A stretch of 64,000 nt of DNA, taken from positions 62,001 to 126,000 of the forward strand of contig JAABQV010000008.1 of NCBI GenBank assembly GCA_011391255.1, read 5' to 3'. Origin of the DNA: Dechloromonas sp. (GTDB lineage: Bacteria > Pseudomonadota > Gammaproteobacteria > Burkholderiales > Rhodocyclaceae). Numbering within the stretch: position 1 is the first letter of the stretch; every line of letters begins with the position of its first letter. Position numbers and translations under genes: made by a program. Under the pieces are notes generated by a model. It saw only the letters and a list, made by a program, of their open reading frames with translations, had not been told where the DNA came from and searched no databases. Of the stretch, positions 41,650 through 51,270 are shown in pieces.

Positions 41650-43034
41650 CAGAAACCTCCTCCAAGAGCTTTGTAATATTGGCTGCGGGCAGCCAGTTGC
41701 GTCTGGCGGGCATCGGCGAGCGACAACTCGGCGTTGAGCACCTTGATGGATTCGCCCAGCACTTCAAACTTGCTTGAGCGTCCGGCGTCGTAGCTTTTCT
41801 GGGTCAGCGCCAGCGACTTTTTGCGGGTTGCCACTTCGGACTCCGAGGAAGCCACCTGGCTATCACTGGTATCGCGCAGCACCATTGCTTCGTAGGTGTC
41901 ACGGAAGGCGAGCGAGACGGTGTAGCGGTAGTGCGCCACGGCCTTTTCCCGGCGCGCCTCGGCGCCCTCGGCTTTGGACTGGATCAGGCCGGCATCGTAA
42001 ATCGGACCGGTCAGTCCGGCACTGGCGTCGAGGTACAAGGGGAAGCCGGTAATCAGGCCACTCGAACTGGCAATCAGCCCGGCCAGCAAGGCAAGGTTGA
42101 GGCGCGGATAACGCTCGGCACGGGCGGCGTTCACATCAGCATGGGCGGCAACCAGCAACTGCTCGGCGGAAGCAACGTCGGGGCGGCGGAGTAGCAGGGC
42201 TGAATCGAACTCGCGTGGGGTATCGGGAACTTTCGGCTGGGCGCCACGCGGCAAATGTTCTGCCATCAACCGCGGGCTGCGCCCAACCAGAATGTGCAGA
42301 GCCAGTTCGGTTTTAGCGATAGCCGACTCAATGCCCGGGATGCGCGCTTCGGTGGCTGACCATTCAGCAAGACTTTGCTGGTAGGCGAGTTGCGTACCGG
42401 CCTCGGCCTTCCAGCGCCGGTATTCAAGATTGGCTGCGTATTTGAGACTGGCCGCTGCATCGCGGGTCATCAGCAGTTTGGCGTCAAGGCTGCGCAACTG
42501 GAGATAGGTATCGACCACGGCCGAGGAAATCGACAACGCGGTCGCGTTACGGGTGTGTTCGGAGGCTGCGAGGCGCGCCAGGGCAGCATCATTCATCAGG
42601 CGGATACGCCCCCAGAGATCAATCTCCCAGCTTACTCCGGCACCCACTGCGGCAGAGGCGTTGGCGCTGTTGATCTCTTTGTCGTTGATCGCGACGCTGA
42701 CCTGACGCTGGGTCGCCCCGATCTTCGCAACACCATCAAGGCGTGGTGATAGTAGCGCCTTGGCGGCACTGGCGTTGGCACGCGCTTCTTCGATATTGCT
42801 CGCTGCCTTGGCAAGATCGAGATTATTGATCAGTGCTTCGTACACCAACTGATCAAGCGCCGGATCGGCGAAGGCTTTCCACCACTGGCGGTCAATGCTC
42901 AGGGGTTTAAGGGGCGGTGCCGGTACGTCTATTTCGGGGGTGGAATAGCGCGGCCAGTTCATCGCACAGCCCGTCGTTGCAAACAAAGCAATGACCAGGA
43001 GAGCGCGAAGAAACGAATCAGAAACTTTCAACAT
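41649..43034 (-). CDS. Outer-membrane factor lipoprotein, NodT/TolC family
   Basis: A 461-residue efflux channel subunit. The lipoprotein signal ends in TTGC (residues 19-22). Two OEP repeats follow, with the NLDLAKAASNIEEARANASAAKALLSPRLDG and LLLRRPDVASAEQLLVAAHADVNAARAERYPRLNLA motifs. It leads the export operon. No RND or ABC pump is encoded beside it, so the inner-membrane partner is elsewhere or the DUF3302 protein substitutes. Confidence 0.9.
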   Translation of the reverse strand: MLKVSDSFLRALLVIALFATTGCAMNWPRYSTPEIDVPAPPLKPLSIDRQWWKAFADPALDQLVYEALINNLDLAKAASNIEEARANASAAKALLSPRLDGVAKIGATQRQVSVAINDKEINSANASAAVGAGVSWEIDLWGRIRLMNDAALARLAASEHTRNATALSISSAVVDTYLQLRSLDAKLLMTRDAAASLKYAANLEYRRWKAEAGTQLAYQQSLAEWSATEARIPGIESAIAKTELALHILVGRSPRLMAEHLPRGAQPKVPDTPREFDSALLLRRPDVASAEQLLVAAHADVNAARAERYPRLNLALLAGLIASSSGLITGFPLYLDASAGLTGPIYDAGLIQSKAEGAEARREKAVAHYRYTVSLAFRDTYEAMVLRDTSDSQVASSESEVATRKKSLALTQKSYDAGRSSKFEVLGESIKVLNAELSLADARQTQLAARSQYYKALGGGF

Positions 43035-43226
43035 AGCAACACTGGACTCCGCTCAAGCAATGCCTAGGGATTACAGGCAGGGATTTCGCACTATATCTCA
43101 AGGCCGAAAGGCGCTCCAGACCGCCCGCCGCCCTGCCAGCAAAATATTGCGGTCAACCGCAAAAACGAAGCTGTTTTTGGCCCCAAGGAACTAGTACGAC
43201 AGTCGACGCAGCTTTCTGCCAACAGC

Positions 43227-44315
43227 TTACTCTGCGGCCTCAATCAGCCGCCGGGCGCGGACAGCAGCTGCCAGTTTGTCGAGCACCGTCTGGCTGTCTT
43301 CCCAATTGATGCAGGCATCCGTCACGCTTTGACCATAGGTCAGCGCCTTGTCGGGAACAATATCCTGACGCCCCTCAACCAGATGGGATTCAACCATGAC
43401 GCCGACAATACGATCTTCTCCGGCAGCCAGTTGTGCGCAAACGCTGTCATTGACTTCCAGTTGCAACTTGTACTGCTTGCGGCTATTGCCATGCGAGAAA
43501 TCGACCATCAAACGTGCGGCCAGACCGGATTTGGCGATTTCAGTACATGCCGCATCGACACTCGGCGCATCGAAATTCGGTTCCTTGCCGCCGCGCAGGA
43601 TGACGTGACAATCCTCGTTGCCCATGGTCGAGACAATCGCCGTGTGGCCGGATTTGGTGACCGACAAAAAGTGATGCGGAGAATTGGCCGAACGAATCGC
43701 GTCGACCGCAATCCGCATGTTGCCATCGGTGCCATTCTTGAAGCCGACCGGGCAGGAAAGGCCGGAAGCCAGTTCGCGATGCACTTGCGACTCTGTCGTA
43801 CGCGCGCCGATCGCCCCCCAGGCGATCAGGTCGGCTGTGTATTGCGGGGTGATGGTGTCGAGAAACTCGGTCGCACAGGGCAAGTCAAGTTCATTGACAT
43901 CAATCAGTATCTTGCGCGCCAGGCGCAGGCCTTCATTGATGCGGAAAGTGTTGTCCATGCGCGGGTCGTTGATCAGTCCTTTCCAGCCAACGGTGGTACG
44001 GGGCTTCTCGAAGTAAACCCGCATCAGCACAACGAGATCTTCAGCGTACTTTTCTGCTTCCCCGGCCAGCTTTTTGGCGTAATCAATTGCCAGATCGTAG
44101 TCGTGAATCGAACATGGCCCAATCACCACCAGCAAACGATCGTCAGCACCATGCAAAATCCGGTGGATCGCCTGACGTGCCACATATGTGGTCTGCGCCG
44201 CCCGATTAGACAGGGGATATTCGCGGAAGACATGAGCTGGCGGAACCAGCTCCTTGATCTCCTTGATCCGGACGTCGTCGGTGTTCGGCTTGCTGGTCGG
44301 TGCGCTGGTTGCCAT
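43227..44315 (-). CDS. aroG: 3-Deoxy-7-phosphoheptulonate synthase (DAHP synthase, class I)
   Basis: A 362-residue enzyme that condenses phosphoenolpyruvate and erythrose 4-phosphate, the entry step of aromatic amino acid synthesis. Family motifs include VIGPCSIHD, MRVYFEKPRTTVGWKGLINDP, GARTTESQVHRELASGLS, GFKNGTDGN and DFSHGNSRKQ. It belongs to the short AroFGH type. The feedback specificity (Phe, Tyr or Trp) is not certain. A TAGAAT -10 lies about 35 bases upstream. It is transcribed alone. Confidence 0.94.
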   Translation of the reverse strand: MATSAPTSKPNTDDVRIKEIKELVPPAHVFREYPLSNRAAQTTYVARQAIHRILHGADDRLLVVIGPCSIHDYDLAIDYAKKLAGEAEKYAEDLVVLMRVYFEKPRTTVGWKGLINDPRMDNTFRINEGLRLARKILIDVNELDLPCATEFLDTITPQYTADLIAWGAIGARTTESQVHRELASGLSCPVGFKNGTDGNMRIAVDAIRSANSPHHFLSVTKSGHTAIVSTMGNEDCHVILRGGKEPNFDAPSVDAACTEIAKSGLAARLMVDFSHGNSRKQYKLQLEVNDSVCAQLAAGEDRIVGVMVESHLVEGRQDIVPDKALTYGQSVTDACINWEDSQTVLDKLAAAVRARRLIEAAE

Positions 44316-44373
44316 TTGCTGCCCTGTTCGAAAATACAGAAAGGGCGATATTCTACTTGAGCCCGTCAGTCAC

Positions 44374-44994
44374 TCACGGCAGCTGCGTCAGGTAATTTGC
44401 CAGCGCGACAATTTCGTCGTTTTTCAGATTGCCCGTTGCAATCGCCATCAGCTGATTATTGCGGACGCCGGTGCCATCACGATAACGCGTGAGGGTAGTT
44501 TGCAAATAAGGGAGTTTTTGCCCGGCAATGCGCGGAATTTCTTCATTTCCCCGCGCCTGTTCGCCATGGCAACGAGCACAAAGCCTGCCGAACAAGACCT
44601 TGCCTTGCGCGGCCAGAGTTGGATTGGATGGGGTCGGCGGCACCGGCATGTTGGCATAAAACATGGCAACCTGCATGCGCTCATCGTCCTTGAGCACCTT
44701 GATCAAGCCCTGCATAAAAGCATCCTTGCGCTCACCACTGGCAAACTTGCGTATCTGTTCGAGCAGAAAAGCCGGATTTTGACCCGCCAGGTTGGGCACA
44801 TCCGGCGTCTTGCTGATGCCGTTTTCACCGTGGCAATTGGCGCAGAAAAATGAGGCCTTGCGCCCTGAGTCAACGGCCGCCCGCAGAGCGACTGGATCGC
44901 CCTGAAGAGCTTTAAGACGCTCCTGAACCGCCGGTTGTGCAACTGCCGCGTTAGCCAACGTACCGATTACTGCGACCAGAATCCACTTCAGCAT
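44374..44994 (-). CDS. Dihaem cytochrome c, cytochrome c4-like
   Basis: A 206-residue periplasmic protein. A signal peptide covers residues 1-19 (ANAAVAQ). Two haem c motifs, CANCH and CARCH, lie in two similar domains, each with a distal Met (QVAMFYANMP and NQLMAIATGNL). It likely shuttles electrons from the quinol-oxidising complex to an oxidase or reductase. It stands alone between aroG and tldD. Confidence 0.88.
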   Translation of the reverse strand: MLKWILVAVIGTLANAAVAQPAVQERLKALQGDPVALRAAVDSGRKASFFCANCHGENGISKTPDVPNLAGQNPAFLLEQIRKFASGERKDAFMQGLIKVLKDDERMQVAMFYANMPVPPTPSNPTLAAQGKVLFGRLCARCHGEQARGNEEIPRIAGQKLPYLQTTLTRYRDGTGVRNNQLMAIATGNLKNDEIVALANYLTQLP

Positions 44995-45017
44995 AGCACC
45001 TCCAGAAAGTGTGGGTA

Positions 45018-46463
45018 TTATGCCGTACCACCCACCGTCAGTCCATCAATGCGCAAGGTCGGCTGCCCGACGCCGACCGGCACACTTTGCCCGTCCTTGC
45101 CGCAGGTGCCGACGCCGGGGTCAAGTTTAAGGTCATTGCCGATCATCGACACCCGGTTCATCGCCTCCGGCCCGTTGCCAATCAGCGTCGCACCTTTGAT
45201 CGGCCGCGTCACCTTGCCGTCTTCGATCAGATAAGCTTCACTCATCGAGAAGACAAATTTGCCGCTGGTGATATCGACCTGCCCACCACCGAAATTGGCT
45301 GCGTAGATACCCTTTTTGACTGATTTGATGATCTCCTGCGGATCGTGCTCGCCGGCCAACATCATGGTATTGGTCATGCGCGGCAGCGGCAGGTGGGCGA
45401 AGGATTCACGGCGGCCGTTACCGGTCGGGGCGACGCCCATCAAACGGGCGTTGAGGCTGTCCTGCATATAACCCTTGAGGATGCCATCCTCGATCAGCAC
45501 GTTGCGCTGCGTCGGATTACCTTCGTCGTCAATATTGAGCGAGCCGCGCCGGTCGGCGATAGTGCCATCATCGATCACCGTGACCCCTTTCGAGGCGACG
45601 CGCTGGCCGACGCGGCCACTGAAGGTCGAACTGCCTTTACGGTTGAAATCGCCTTCGAGACCGTGGCCGACCGCTTCATGGAGCAGAATACCCGGCCAGC
45701 CGGCGCCAAGCACCACCGTCATCTGGCCGGCCGGTGCCGCTTCGGCGTTGAGGTTGGTGACCGCCTGATGGACCGCTTCCTTGGCGTAGCGCTGGAGAAT
45801 TTCATCATCGAAGTAACCAAAATCAAAGCGCCCGCCGCCGCCGGCACTCCCCTGCTCGCGCTTGCCGTTTTCCTGAACGATGACCGAAATCGAGCAGCGC
45901 ACCAATGGGCGAATATCAGCTGCCAAGCGGCCATCGGACCCGGCGACCAGAATCACTTCGTACTCGCCGGCAATCGACGCCATAACCTGCAAAACACGCG
46001 AATCAAGGGCGCGTGCAAAGCTCTCCAGGCGCTCCAGAAGTTTGACCTTTTCGTCGGCTGGCAGGGAGGCAATCGGGTCGTTGGGCAGATAAAGATTGCG
46101 CGCCGCAGCAACATGTTTGAGCGAAGGCAGCTCCCCGCTCTGGCCGGCAGCGGCAATCGCCCGCACGGCTGAGGCGGCATCAGTCAAGGCCTGTGAGCTG
46201 ATATCGTCGGAATAGGCAAAGGCGGTTTTTTCGCCGGACAAGGCGCGCACGCCAACGCCTTGATCTATATTGAAGCTGCCCGACTTGACGATGCCTTCAT
46301 CAAGACTCCAGGCTTCGGAACGCGAATACTGGAAATAGAGATCGGCGTAATCAACCTGATGCGTCAGGATATGGCCAAAGGTGCGCGACAGGTCTTGCTC
46401 GGTCAGTGAGAAGGGTGCGAGCAAAAGGGATTCGGCTTGCGCCAGGGCGCTGTCTGGATTCAA
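45018..46463 (-). CDS. tldD: TldD-type metalloprotease
   Basis: A 481-residue member of the TldD/PmbA family. The zinc site [11 protein letters not shown] is present in [18 protein letters not shown], and the C-terminal [15 protein letters not shown] motif is typical. With TldE/PmbA (not in the window) it degrades unfolded peptides. It follows nit and yhdP in the order often seen in proteobacteria, 15 bases downstream of nit. Confidence 0.94.
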   Translation of the reverse strand: MNPDSALAQAESLLLAPFSLTEQDLSRTFGHILTHQVDYADLYFQYSRSEAWSLDEGIVKSGSFNIDQGVGVRALSGEKTAFAYSDDISSQALTDAASAVRAIAAAGQSGELPSLKHVAAARNLYLPNDPIASLPADEKVKLLERLESFARALDSRVLQVMASIAGEYEVILVAGSDGRLAADIRPLVRCSISVIVQENGKREQGSAGGGGRFDFGYFDDEILQRYAKEAVHQAVTNLNAEAAPAGQMTVVLGAGWPGILLHEAVGHGLEGDFNRKGSSTFSGRVGQRVASKGVTVIDDGTIADRRGSLNIDDEGNPTQRNVLIEDGILKGYMQDSLNARLMGVAPTGNGRRESFAHLPLPRMTNTMMLAGEHDPQEIIKSVKKGIYAANFGGGQVDITSGKFVFSMSEAYLIEDGKVTRPIKGATLIGNGPEAMNRVSMIGNDLKLDPGVGTCGKDGQSVPVGVGQPTLRIDGLTVGGTA

Positions 46464-46478
46464 TTGAGAACCTATTCT

Positions 46479-47300
46479 TCAAAGTTTGCGATGGGCGAGC
46501 GCCGGCAGGCTCTCACGAATTTCGGCGATACGGGCATGGTCGAGGTCAGCGATGACAACGCCCGGCCCTTTGGTTTTGCGGTCGAGGATTTCACCCCACG
46601 GATCAATGATCATACTGTTACCGTGCGTCAGCCGCCCGTTTTCATGTTTGCCTCCCTGTCCGACCGCCAGCAGGTAGCATTGGTTCTCGATAGCGCGGGC
46701 GCGCAGCAGGATCTCCCAGTGGGCGCGACCGGTGGTATCTGTAAAGGCGGCCGGCATCAGGATCAGATCAACCGGCGCCAGCGCACGATAGAGCTCAGGA
46801 AAGCGCAAGTCGTAGCAGATCGACAGGGCAGCCCGGCCAAAAGGCGTCTCGACGACAGCCAACTGATCGCCAGCCTCGATAAAGGCCGCCTCATCGTAGG
46901 ACTCGTCACCGTTCTTGAATCCGAACAGGTGGATTTTGTCGTAACGCTTGACGCATTCGCCAGCCGGATTGAAGACCAGGCTGGAATTTCGCATCTTTTC
47001 AGGCACAGTTGCGGTCAACGGGATGGAACCGGCAAAAATCCAGATCCCGAAACGTTGCGCAGCTTCCGCCAGCCACGACTGAATCGGCCCGCTGCCGAAT
47101 TCTTCGCGCGCCCGAACTCGATCAGCATCAGCGGCACCGATGATCGGAAAATACTCAGGCAGGGCAACCATTTGCGCGCCTTGCTCCACCGCTGCCTCAA
47201 TCAAGCGCCCGGCGGTTACCAGGTTGTCCATAACGCGCGGCCCGGAAACCATTTGCAGGGCGGCAATACGGCAATTCAGCTTGCTCATTCCTTTAGTCAT
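46479..47300 (-). CDS. Carbon-nitrogen hydrolase (Nit/omega-amidase-like)
   Basis: A 273-residue nitrilase-superfamily enzyme. The Glu-Lys-Cys triad is visible: Glu in ALPEYFP, Lys in YDKIHLFGF and Cys in LSICYDLRFPEL. The sequence is closest in character to NIT1/NIT2 enzymes that repair deaminated glutathione or hydrolyse omega-amides. Its ATG overlaps the yhdP stop (ATGA), with GAGG at good spacing. A second ATG at 47288 has its purine run too close. Confidence 0.88.
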   Translation of the reverse strand: MTKGMSKLNCRIAALQMVSGPRVMDNLVTAGRLIEAAVEQGAQMVALPEYFPIIGAADADRVRAREEFGSGPIQSWLAEAAQRFGIWIFAGSIPLTATVPEKMRNSSLVFNPAGECVKRYDKIHLFGFKNGDESYDEAAFIEAGDQLAVVETPFGRAALSICYDLRFPELYRALAPVDLILMPAAFTDTTGRAHWEILLRARAIENQCYLLAVGQGGKHENGRLTHGNSMIIDPWGEILDRKTKGPGVVIADLDHARIAEIRESLPALAHRKL

Positions 47301-50300
47301 TTTTTGGCCTCGTTCTTCAGAATCAGTTCAAGCGTATCGGCATTCTGGGCGGCATTATCAACCAGCGGATCGCTCCAGGTACCGGTCACGTGATAGCGAT
47401 AGCTGAACAAACGATTGAGCGGGTTCTGCATAACGCTACTCGCCAGCAAGGTTGCTGCTCCAGCTACCGGGTTGATCAGTGCCACCCCGACGGCAGCCAC
47501 TGTGCCGAGATCCGGGCGCACCACGACGCGCAGGTTCTGAGTTTCATTCTTGAGATCGACATCGCCCGCCATCTCGATCTGCGCTGCCGGCCCGCGAATC
47601 ACCAAGGGCTCACTAGTCTGCATGATGCCTTTCTTGAGGGCCAGCTTGCCCTCAATGCGGTCAAACGCCAGCCCATCCGAAAAAATATCGCGAAAATCCA
47701 GGGTCAGGCGCCGCGACAGGGATTGCAGGGAAATCAGGCCAAGCAACTTGCCAACACCAGGTTGTATCTTGTTGAACTGCCCTTTCTCGGCGACAACGTT
47801 CAGTTTGCCGCTCAGAGATGGATAGTCAATCGCGGTCGGCGGCCCGTTCCAGTCCAGGCTGCCGCTCAGATTTCCCGTTCCGCGCTTGATGCTGTTGCCG
47901 TGCCCGAGGCGATCGAGCAATTTACCGAGATCGTTGGCTGCCAGATCAAAATCGAGGCGCATCTGCTGCTGACCGGTATTTCGCCAGACACCGTGACTAC
48001 GCAAGGTCGCATCGGCATTTTTAAGATTAAGTGTGTCCATCTGCCAGGCACCCTTGTCGTTACGCGCCTTCAACTCAAGTTGCCCGAGTGAAATTTCCCC
48101 GACATAAAGCGCGTCGACCGCAAGATTCATACTCGGCAGGCTGTTGATCATCGGCATCGCCGGCATCCCTGCGACTTCTTCCGCCGGTCGCAATATCAGC
48201 CGGCGCAGACGGCCTTGCAGCGACCCTTCGCCACTGCTGCGCCAAACCAGTTCGCCATCGGCCTCATCCATGTTCAAGCCGATCAACCACCCCCCGTCGA
48301 TTGGGCGCAGTTTCAGATCGGCATTCGTCATGTCACGTCCGAACAGCCGCAGGCTGGGAGTTTTAACGGCCAGTAAGGACAAGGGCAGCCCACCTTGCGA
48401 CGAACCCAGCGCAACATCGCCGGAAAACAGTGCCTTCCATGGGTCAGCATCGAAACGTGGCGCCGCCAGCGTGATCGCCAAGCCCTGCTCCGGCAAACGC
48501 AGTTCGCCATCACCGACGACAACCACCGCCCGCTCGCCGCGCATCTCTTTGCCATCGTGACGACGCAACACCAACGCTTGAACTGTCTTCGGACCGACCG
48601 TCACCTTGAACTGCTCGCGCGTCGGATCCGGCGCACTGCGCTCAATACGCAACGGCCAGGCAATTCCCGCCGGCTTGTTCAAGGGTTCCGGTAGTTTGGC
48701 AGTGATCCCGGTCAACGGCGATTCGATGACGAAATCCGCATTGCGCCCGCGTATCGAAATATCCGCCTTCCACGGCGCCGTACCGGCCAGTTTGTCCATC
48801 AGCGGCCAACGAAAATGCTGGTTCAACTCGCTGGCGGCAGCCGTGCCTGCCGCCTGAATCCCAACCCGCCCGCTTTCACTCCTGACCTGGACTTTCAATG
48901 GACCGCCGAAAACCTGACCGCTAATATCGCTGGCGCTGGTTGATTTTTCCGTGATTGCCAGTTGCCCGTTAACGCCGGTAATGGTGGGCAATGCTGACAC
49001 CACATCGAGCTGATTATTCTGAATCTGATAATTACCACGTAGCTTGGTATCAGCGACGCGACGCAACGGCAAATCGAGTTCGAGGTCGAGTTTGCCATTA
49101 CCAACCGCCTTCATGCCCTCGGTAAAGCCGTCAATCATCGCGCTAACCGGGCTCTGCTCAATAAAGCGCAAGAACTCGGCAGTTGGCCCCTGCGCCTTAC
49201 CGCGCACCAGCAGTTGTTCGTCATGGGTATCCAAGTCGGGGATTTCAACCGTGACGTCCGAAAGCTTGGCCCCGAGAATCTGGCCCTTGCCCGAGACGAT
49301 CTTCATCCCGAACCCGAAATGGATGTCAGCCTCGATATTGTCAACACTTGGCCAGCCAGGCACGTAATCAACCTTGCCGCCGCTTACCTTAACATTCACG
49401 AAAAACGTACCGCTTGCCGGGTCACGGAAGGGGAAGTCAGCCAGATTGCCCTTGAGCGCGAACTTTCCCTCGCGCCCTGCGCCGGCCACCACCCCGCGCC
49501 TGACCCAGTCACGGGTTCCGGCACTCAGCGAATGCGGCAAGAAACGCCAGACAGCACGCGCATCAGTGCGCGAAATATCAGCTTTAAGATCGACAATACC
49601 CGGACCTTTGCCGTCATATAAATATGAGCCAGAAGCCACTCCACTTCCATCGGACCCATCAAACTGCAGGCGCTCAAGCGTGACGACCAACGCCTCCGGC
49701 TGCACCTTCCAGTTCACTCGCGCCTTAAGTTGATCAAAGTCAATGTTCGGCTCCGGCAAAACTGCCGGCACGGAAATCTCTGATTTACCGGCATCAATTA
49801 CCAGTTCTCCAAATTTTTCATTAACGTCAACCTGGCCAGTCAAACCCTTGGCACCCGGGAAATAACCCGCAGCACGAATGCCGAAGTCACTGAAACGAGC
49901 CTTCAGCGCATAGCGCTCCAAGCCATCACCGGCCATTGTCCAACTTGTCCGCAACTCGGCAATCCGACCCTGCGGGTGGTACTGCGCCAGTAATTGACGA
50001 CTACGCTCATCAAGCGGCAAGTAGGCAGCCAGACGCGCGAGAATACCCAGATCAAGAAAGCTGGCACTAGCGCTCCCGGTATGCCGTCCGTCGTTCAACT
50101 GCTGCCAGCCGACACGGAAATCACTGGGTGCAACGCGAATACCGTCGAGGGTCAACAACTCAATCTTGTGCGCGACCACATCACGCTGGTCACCTTTGTT
50201 ACCCGCCTCAAGGCGACCGCGCAGCGAGGACAAAGCAAGCTCGGGCAGATTCTTGCCAAAGCGGATAAGCAGGTCTTCCAGGGCGACATCCGCGGTCAGT

Positions 50301-51166
50301 TTTGCATCACCTTTTGCCAGATCTGCCCAGACGCGCAATGCACCGCGCCCTTGCGGCAAATGAATCGGGTAATCGACCCACTGTTTCCAGCCTGCCAGAT
50401 CGGCGTAATCCATTTCAAAAAAGACCTGACCGGCGAGTTGTTCAATTGGATCATTGAGCTCTCCGTGGAGCTCGCCGCGAATTTCAACGCGCGAGGCCAG
50501 GGCTGATGGCGGCTCCGCTGACAACCCGAAACGATGGCGGCGGCCCCGATTCTCAAGGGAAAACTGCAGGTCTTCGAGAATCAGGGGTGGCGCCTTCCGC
50601 AACTGATCGTTCCAGACTATCGTTGCATCACGCACCTTGATCCGTGGCTGCTCAAGCACCCACTCGGCAAAAGCCGGATCACTCTCGCCTTCGGTCTCAA
50701 GACCGGCAACGCTGATCAAGCCATTCGACGAGCGGCGCACATGCAGCACCGGCCCTTCAATTGCCAGCAAGCTTAGCGTCGGACGCCAGCGCGCCAGCGA
50801 CTGCCAGGAAAGCACCGCTTCAACCTGGCGCAGCGAGAACGCCGGCCGCCCCTGCTTATCCAGCACATCAACCGCTTCGAGCACGAGATCAGGATTGAGC
50901 CCATGCCAGCGGGCCGAAATTTTGCCGATTTTTACCGGCTGACCGATGGCATTGGTCGCCGCCAGTTCGATCTCGGCCTGATAATCAGCCACCTTGGGCA
51001 ACACCACATAGCGCAGTGTCAAAACCATCGCTGCGAAGATCAACCAAGCGGAAAACAGAACCCAACCCAGCGCGCGCAAGCCCGAACGCACACCCGGCCG
51101 CGCCAGCCACGGCCATAGCCAGTGCAGGCGGTAATACAGGCCGGAGCGCAGTTCCTGCTTATCCAC
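47297..51166 (-). CDS. yhdP: YhdP-family AsmA-like protein
   Basis: A 1289-residue envelope protein. One N-terminal membrane anchor (about 30-52) is followed by a very long periplasmic region of repeated beta-rich AsmA/DUF3971 type and a C-terminal domain with ISLQSLSRRLTLDFRDIFSDGLAFDRIEG and INPVAGAATLLAS. YhdP-type proteins bridge the inner and outer membranes and carry phospholipids outward. It leads the yhdP-nit-tldD operon and diverges from glnE. Confidence 0.92.
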   Translation of the reverse strand: MDKQELRSGLYYRLHWLWPWLARPGVRSGLRALGWVLFSAWLIFAAMVLTLRYVVLPKVADYQAEIELAATNAIGQPVKIGKISARWHGLNPDLVLEAVDVLDKQGRPAFSLRQVEAVLSWQSLARWRPTLSLLAIEGPVLHVRRSSNGLISVAGLETEGESDPAFAEWVLEQPRIKVRDATIVWNDQLRKAPPLILEDLQFSLENRGRRHRFGLSAEPPSALASRVEIRGELHGELNDPIEQLAGQVFFEMDYADLAGWKQWVDYPIHLPQGRGALRVWADLAKGDAKLTADVALEDLLIRFGKNLPELALSSLRGRLEAGNKGDQRDVVAHKIELLTLDGIRVAPSDFRVGWQQLNDGRHTGSASASFLDLGILARLAAYLPLDERSRQLLAQYHPQGRIAELRTSWTMAGDGLERYALKARFSDFGIRAAGYFPGAKGLTGQVDVNEKFGELVIDAGKSEISVPAVLPEPNIDFDQLKARVNWKVQPEALVVTLERLQFDGSDGSGVASGSYLYDGKGPGIVDLKADISRTDARAVWRFLPHSLSAGTRDWVRRGVVAGAGREGKFALKGNLADFPFRDPASGTFFVNVKVSGGKVDYVPGWPSVDNIEADIHFGFGMKIVSGKGQILGAKLSDVTVEIPDLDTHDEQLLVRGKAQGPTAEFLRFIEQSPVSAMIDGFTEGMKAVGNGKLDLELDLPLRRVADTKLRGNYQIQNNQLDVVSALPTITGVNGQLAITEKSTSASDISGQVFGGPLKVQVRSESGRVGIQAAGTAAASELNQHFRWPLMDKLAGTAPWKADISIRGRNADFVIESPLTGITAKLPEPLNKPAGIAWPLRIERSAPDPTREQFKVTVGPKTVQALVLRRHDGKEMRGERAVVVVGDGELRLPEQGLAITLAAPRFDADPWKALFSGDVALGSSQGGLPLSLLAVKTPSLRLFGRDMTNADLKLRPIDGGWLIGLNMDEADGELVWRSSGEGSLQGRLRRLILRPAEEVAGMPAMPMINSLPSMNLAVDALYVGEISLGQLELKARNDKGAWQMDTLNLKNADATLRSHGVWRNTGQQQMRLDFDLAANDLGKLLDRLGHGNSIKRGTGNLSGSLDWNGPPTAIDYPSLSGKLNVVAEKGQFNKIQPGVGKLLGLISLQSLSRRLTLDFRDIFSDGLAFDRIEGKLALKKGIMQTSEPLVIRGPAAQIEMAGDVDLKNETQNLRVVVRPDLGTVAAVGVALINPVAGAATLLASSVMQNPLNRLFSYRYHVTGTWSDPLVDNAAQNADTLELILKNEAKK

Positions 51167-51270
51167 GCGGGAAACCGTTTTGCAAAAATGCGGCTAAGAT
51201 CACTAGAATGGGTAATTCGCTAAAACCTCAATTCTATCCTTTTCGGCCAAGTGGCCGCCCGGGGAATCCC

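Noticed and set aside
43149-43160. GCGGTCAACCGC, repeated with one change at 55742-55753, as a shared operator
   Set aside because: A short motif that also occurs inside coding sequence (for example in glnE). Two intergenic copies are not enough evidence.
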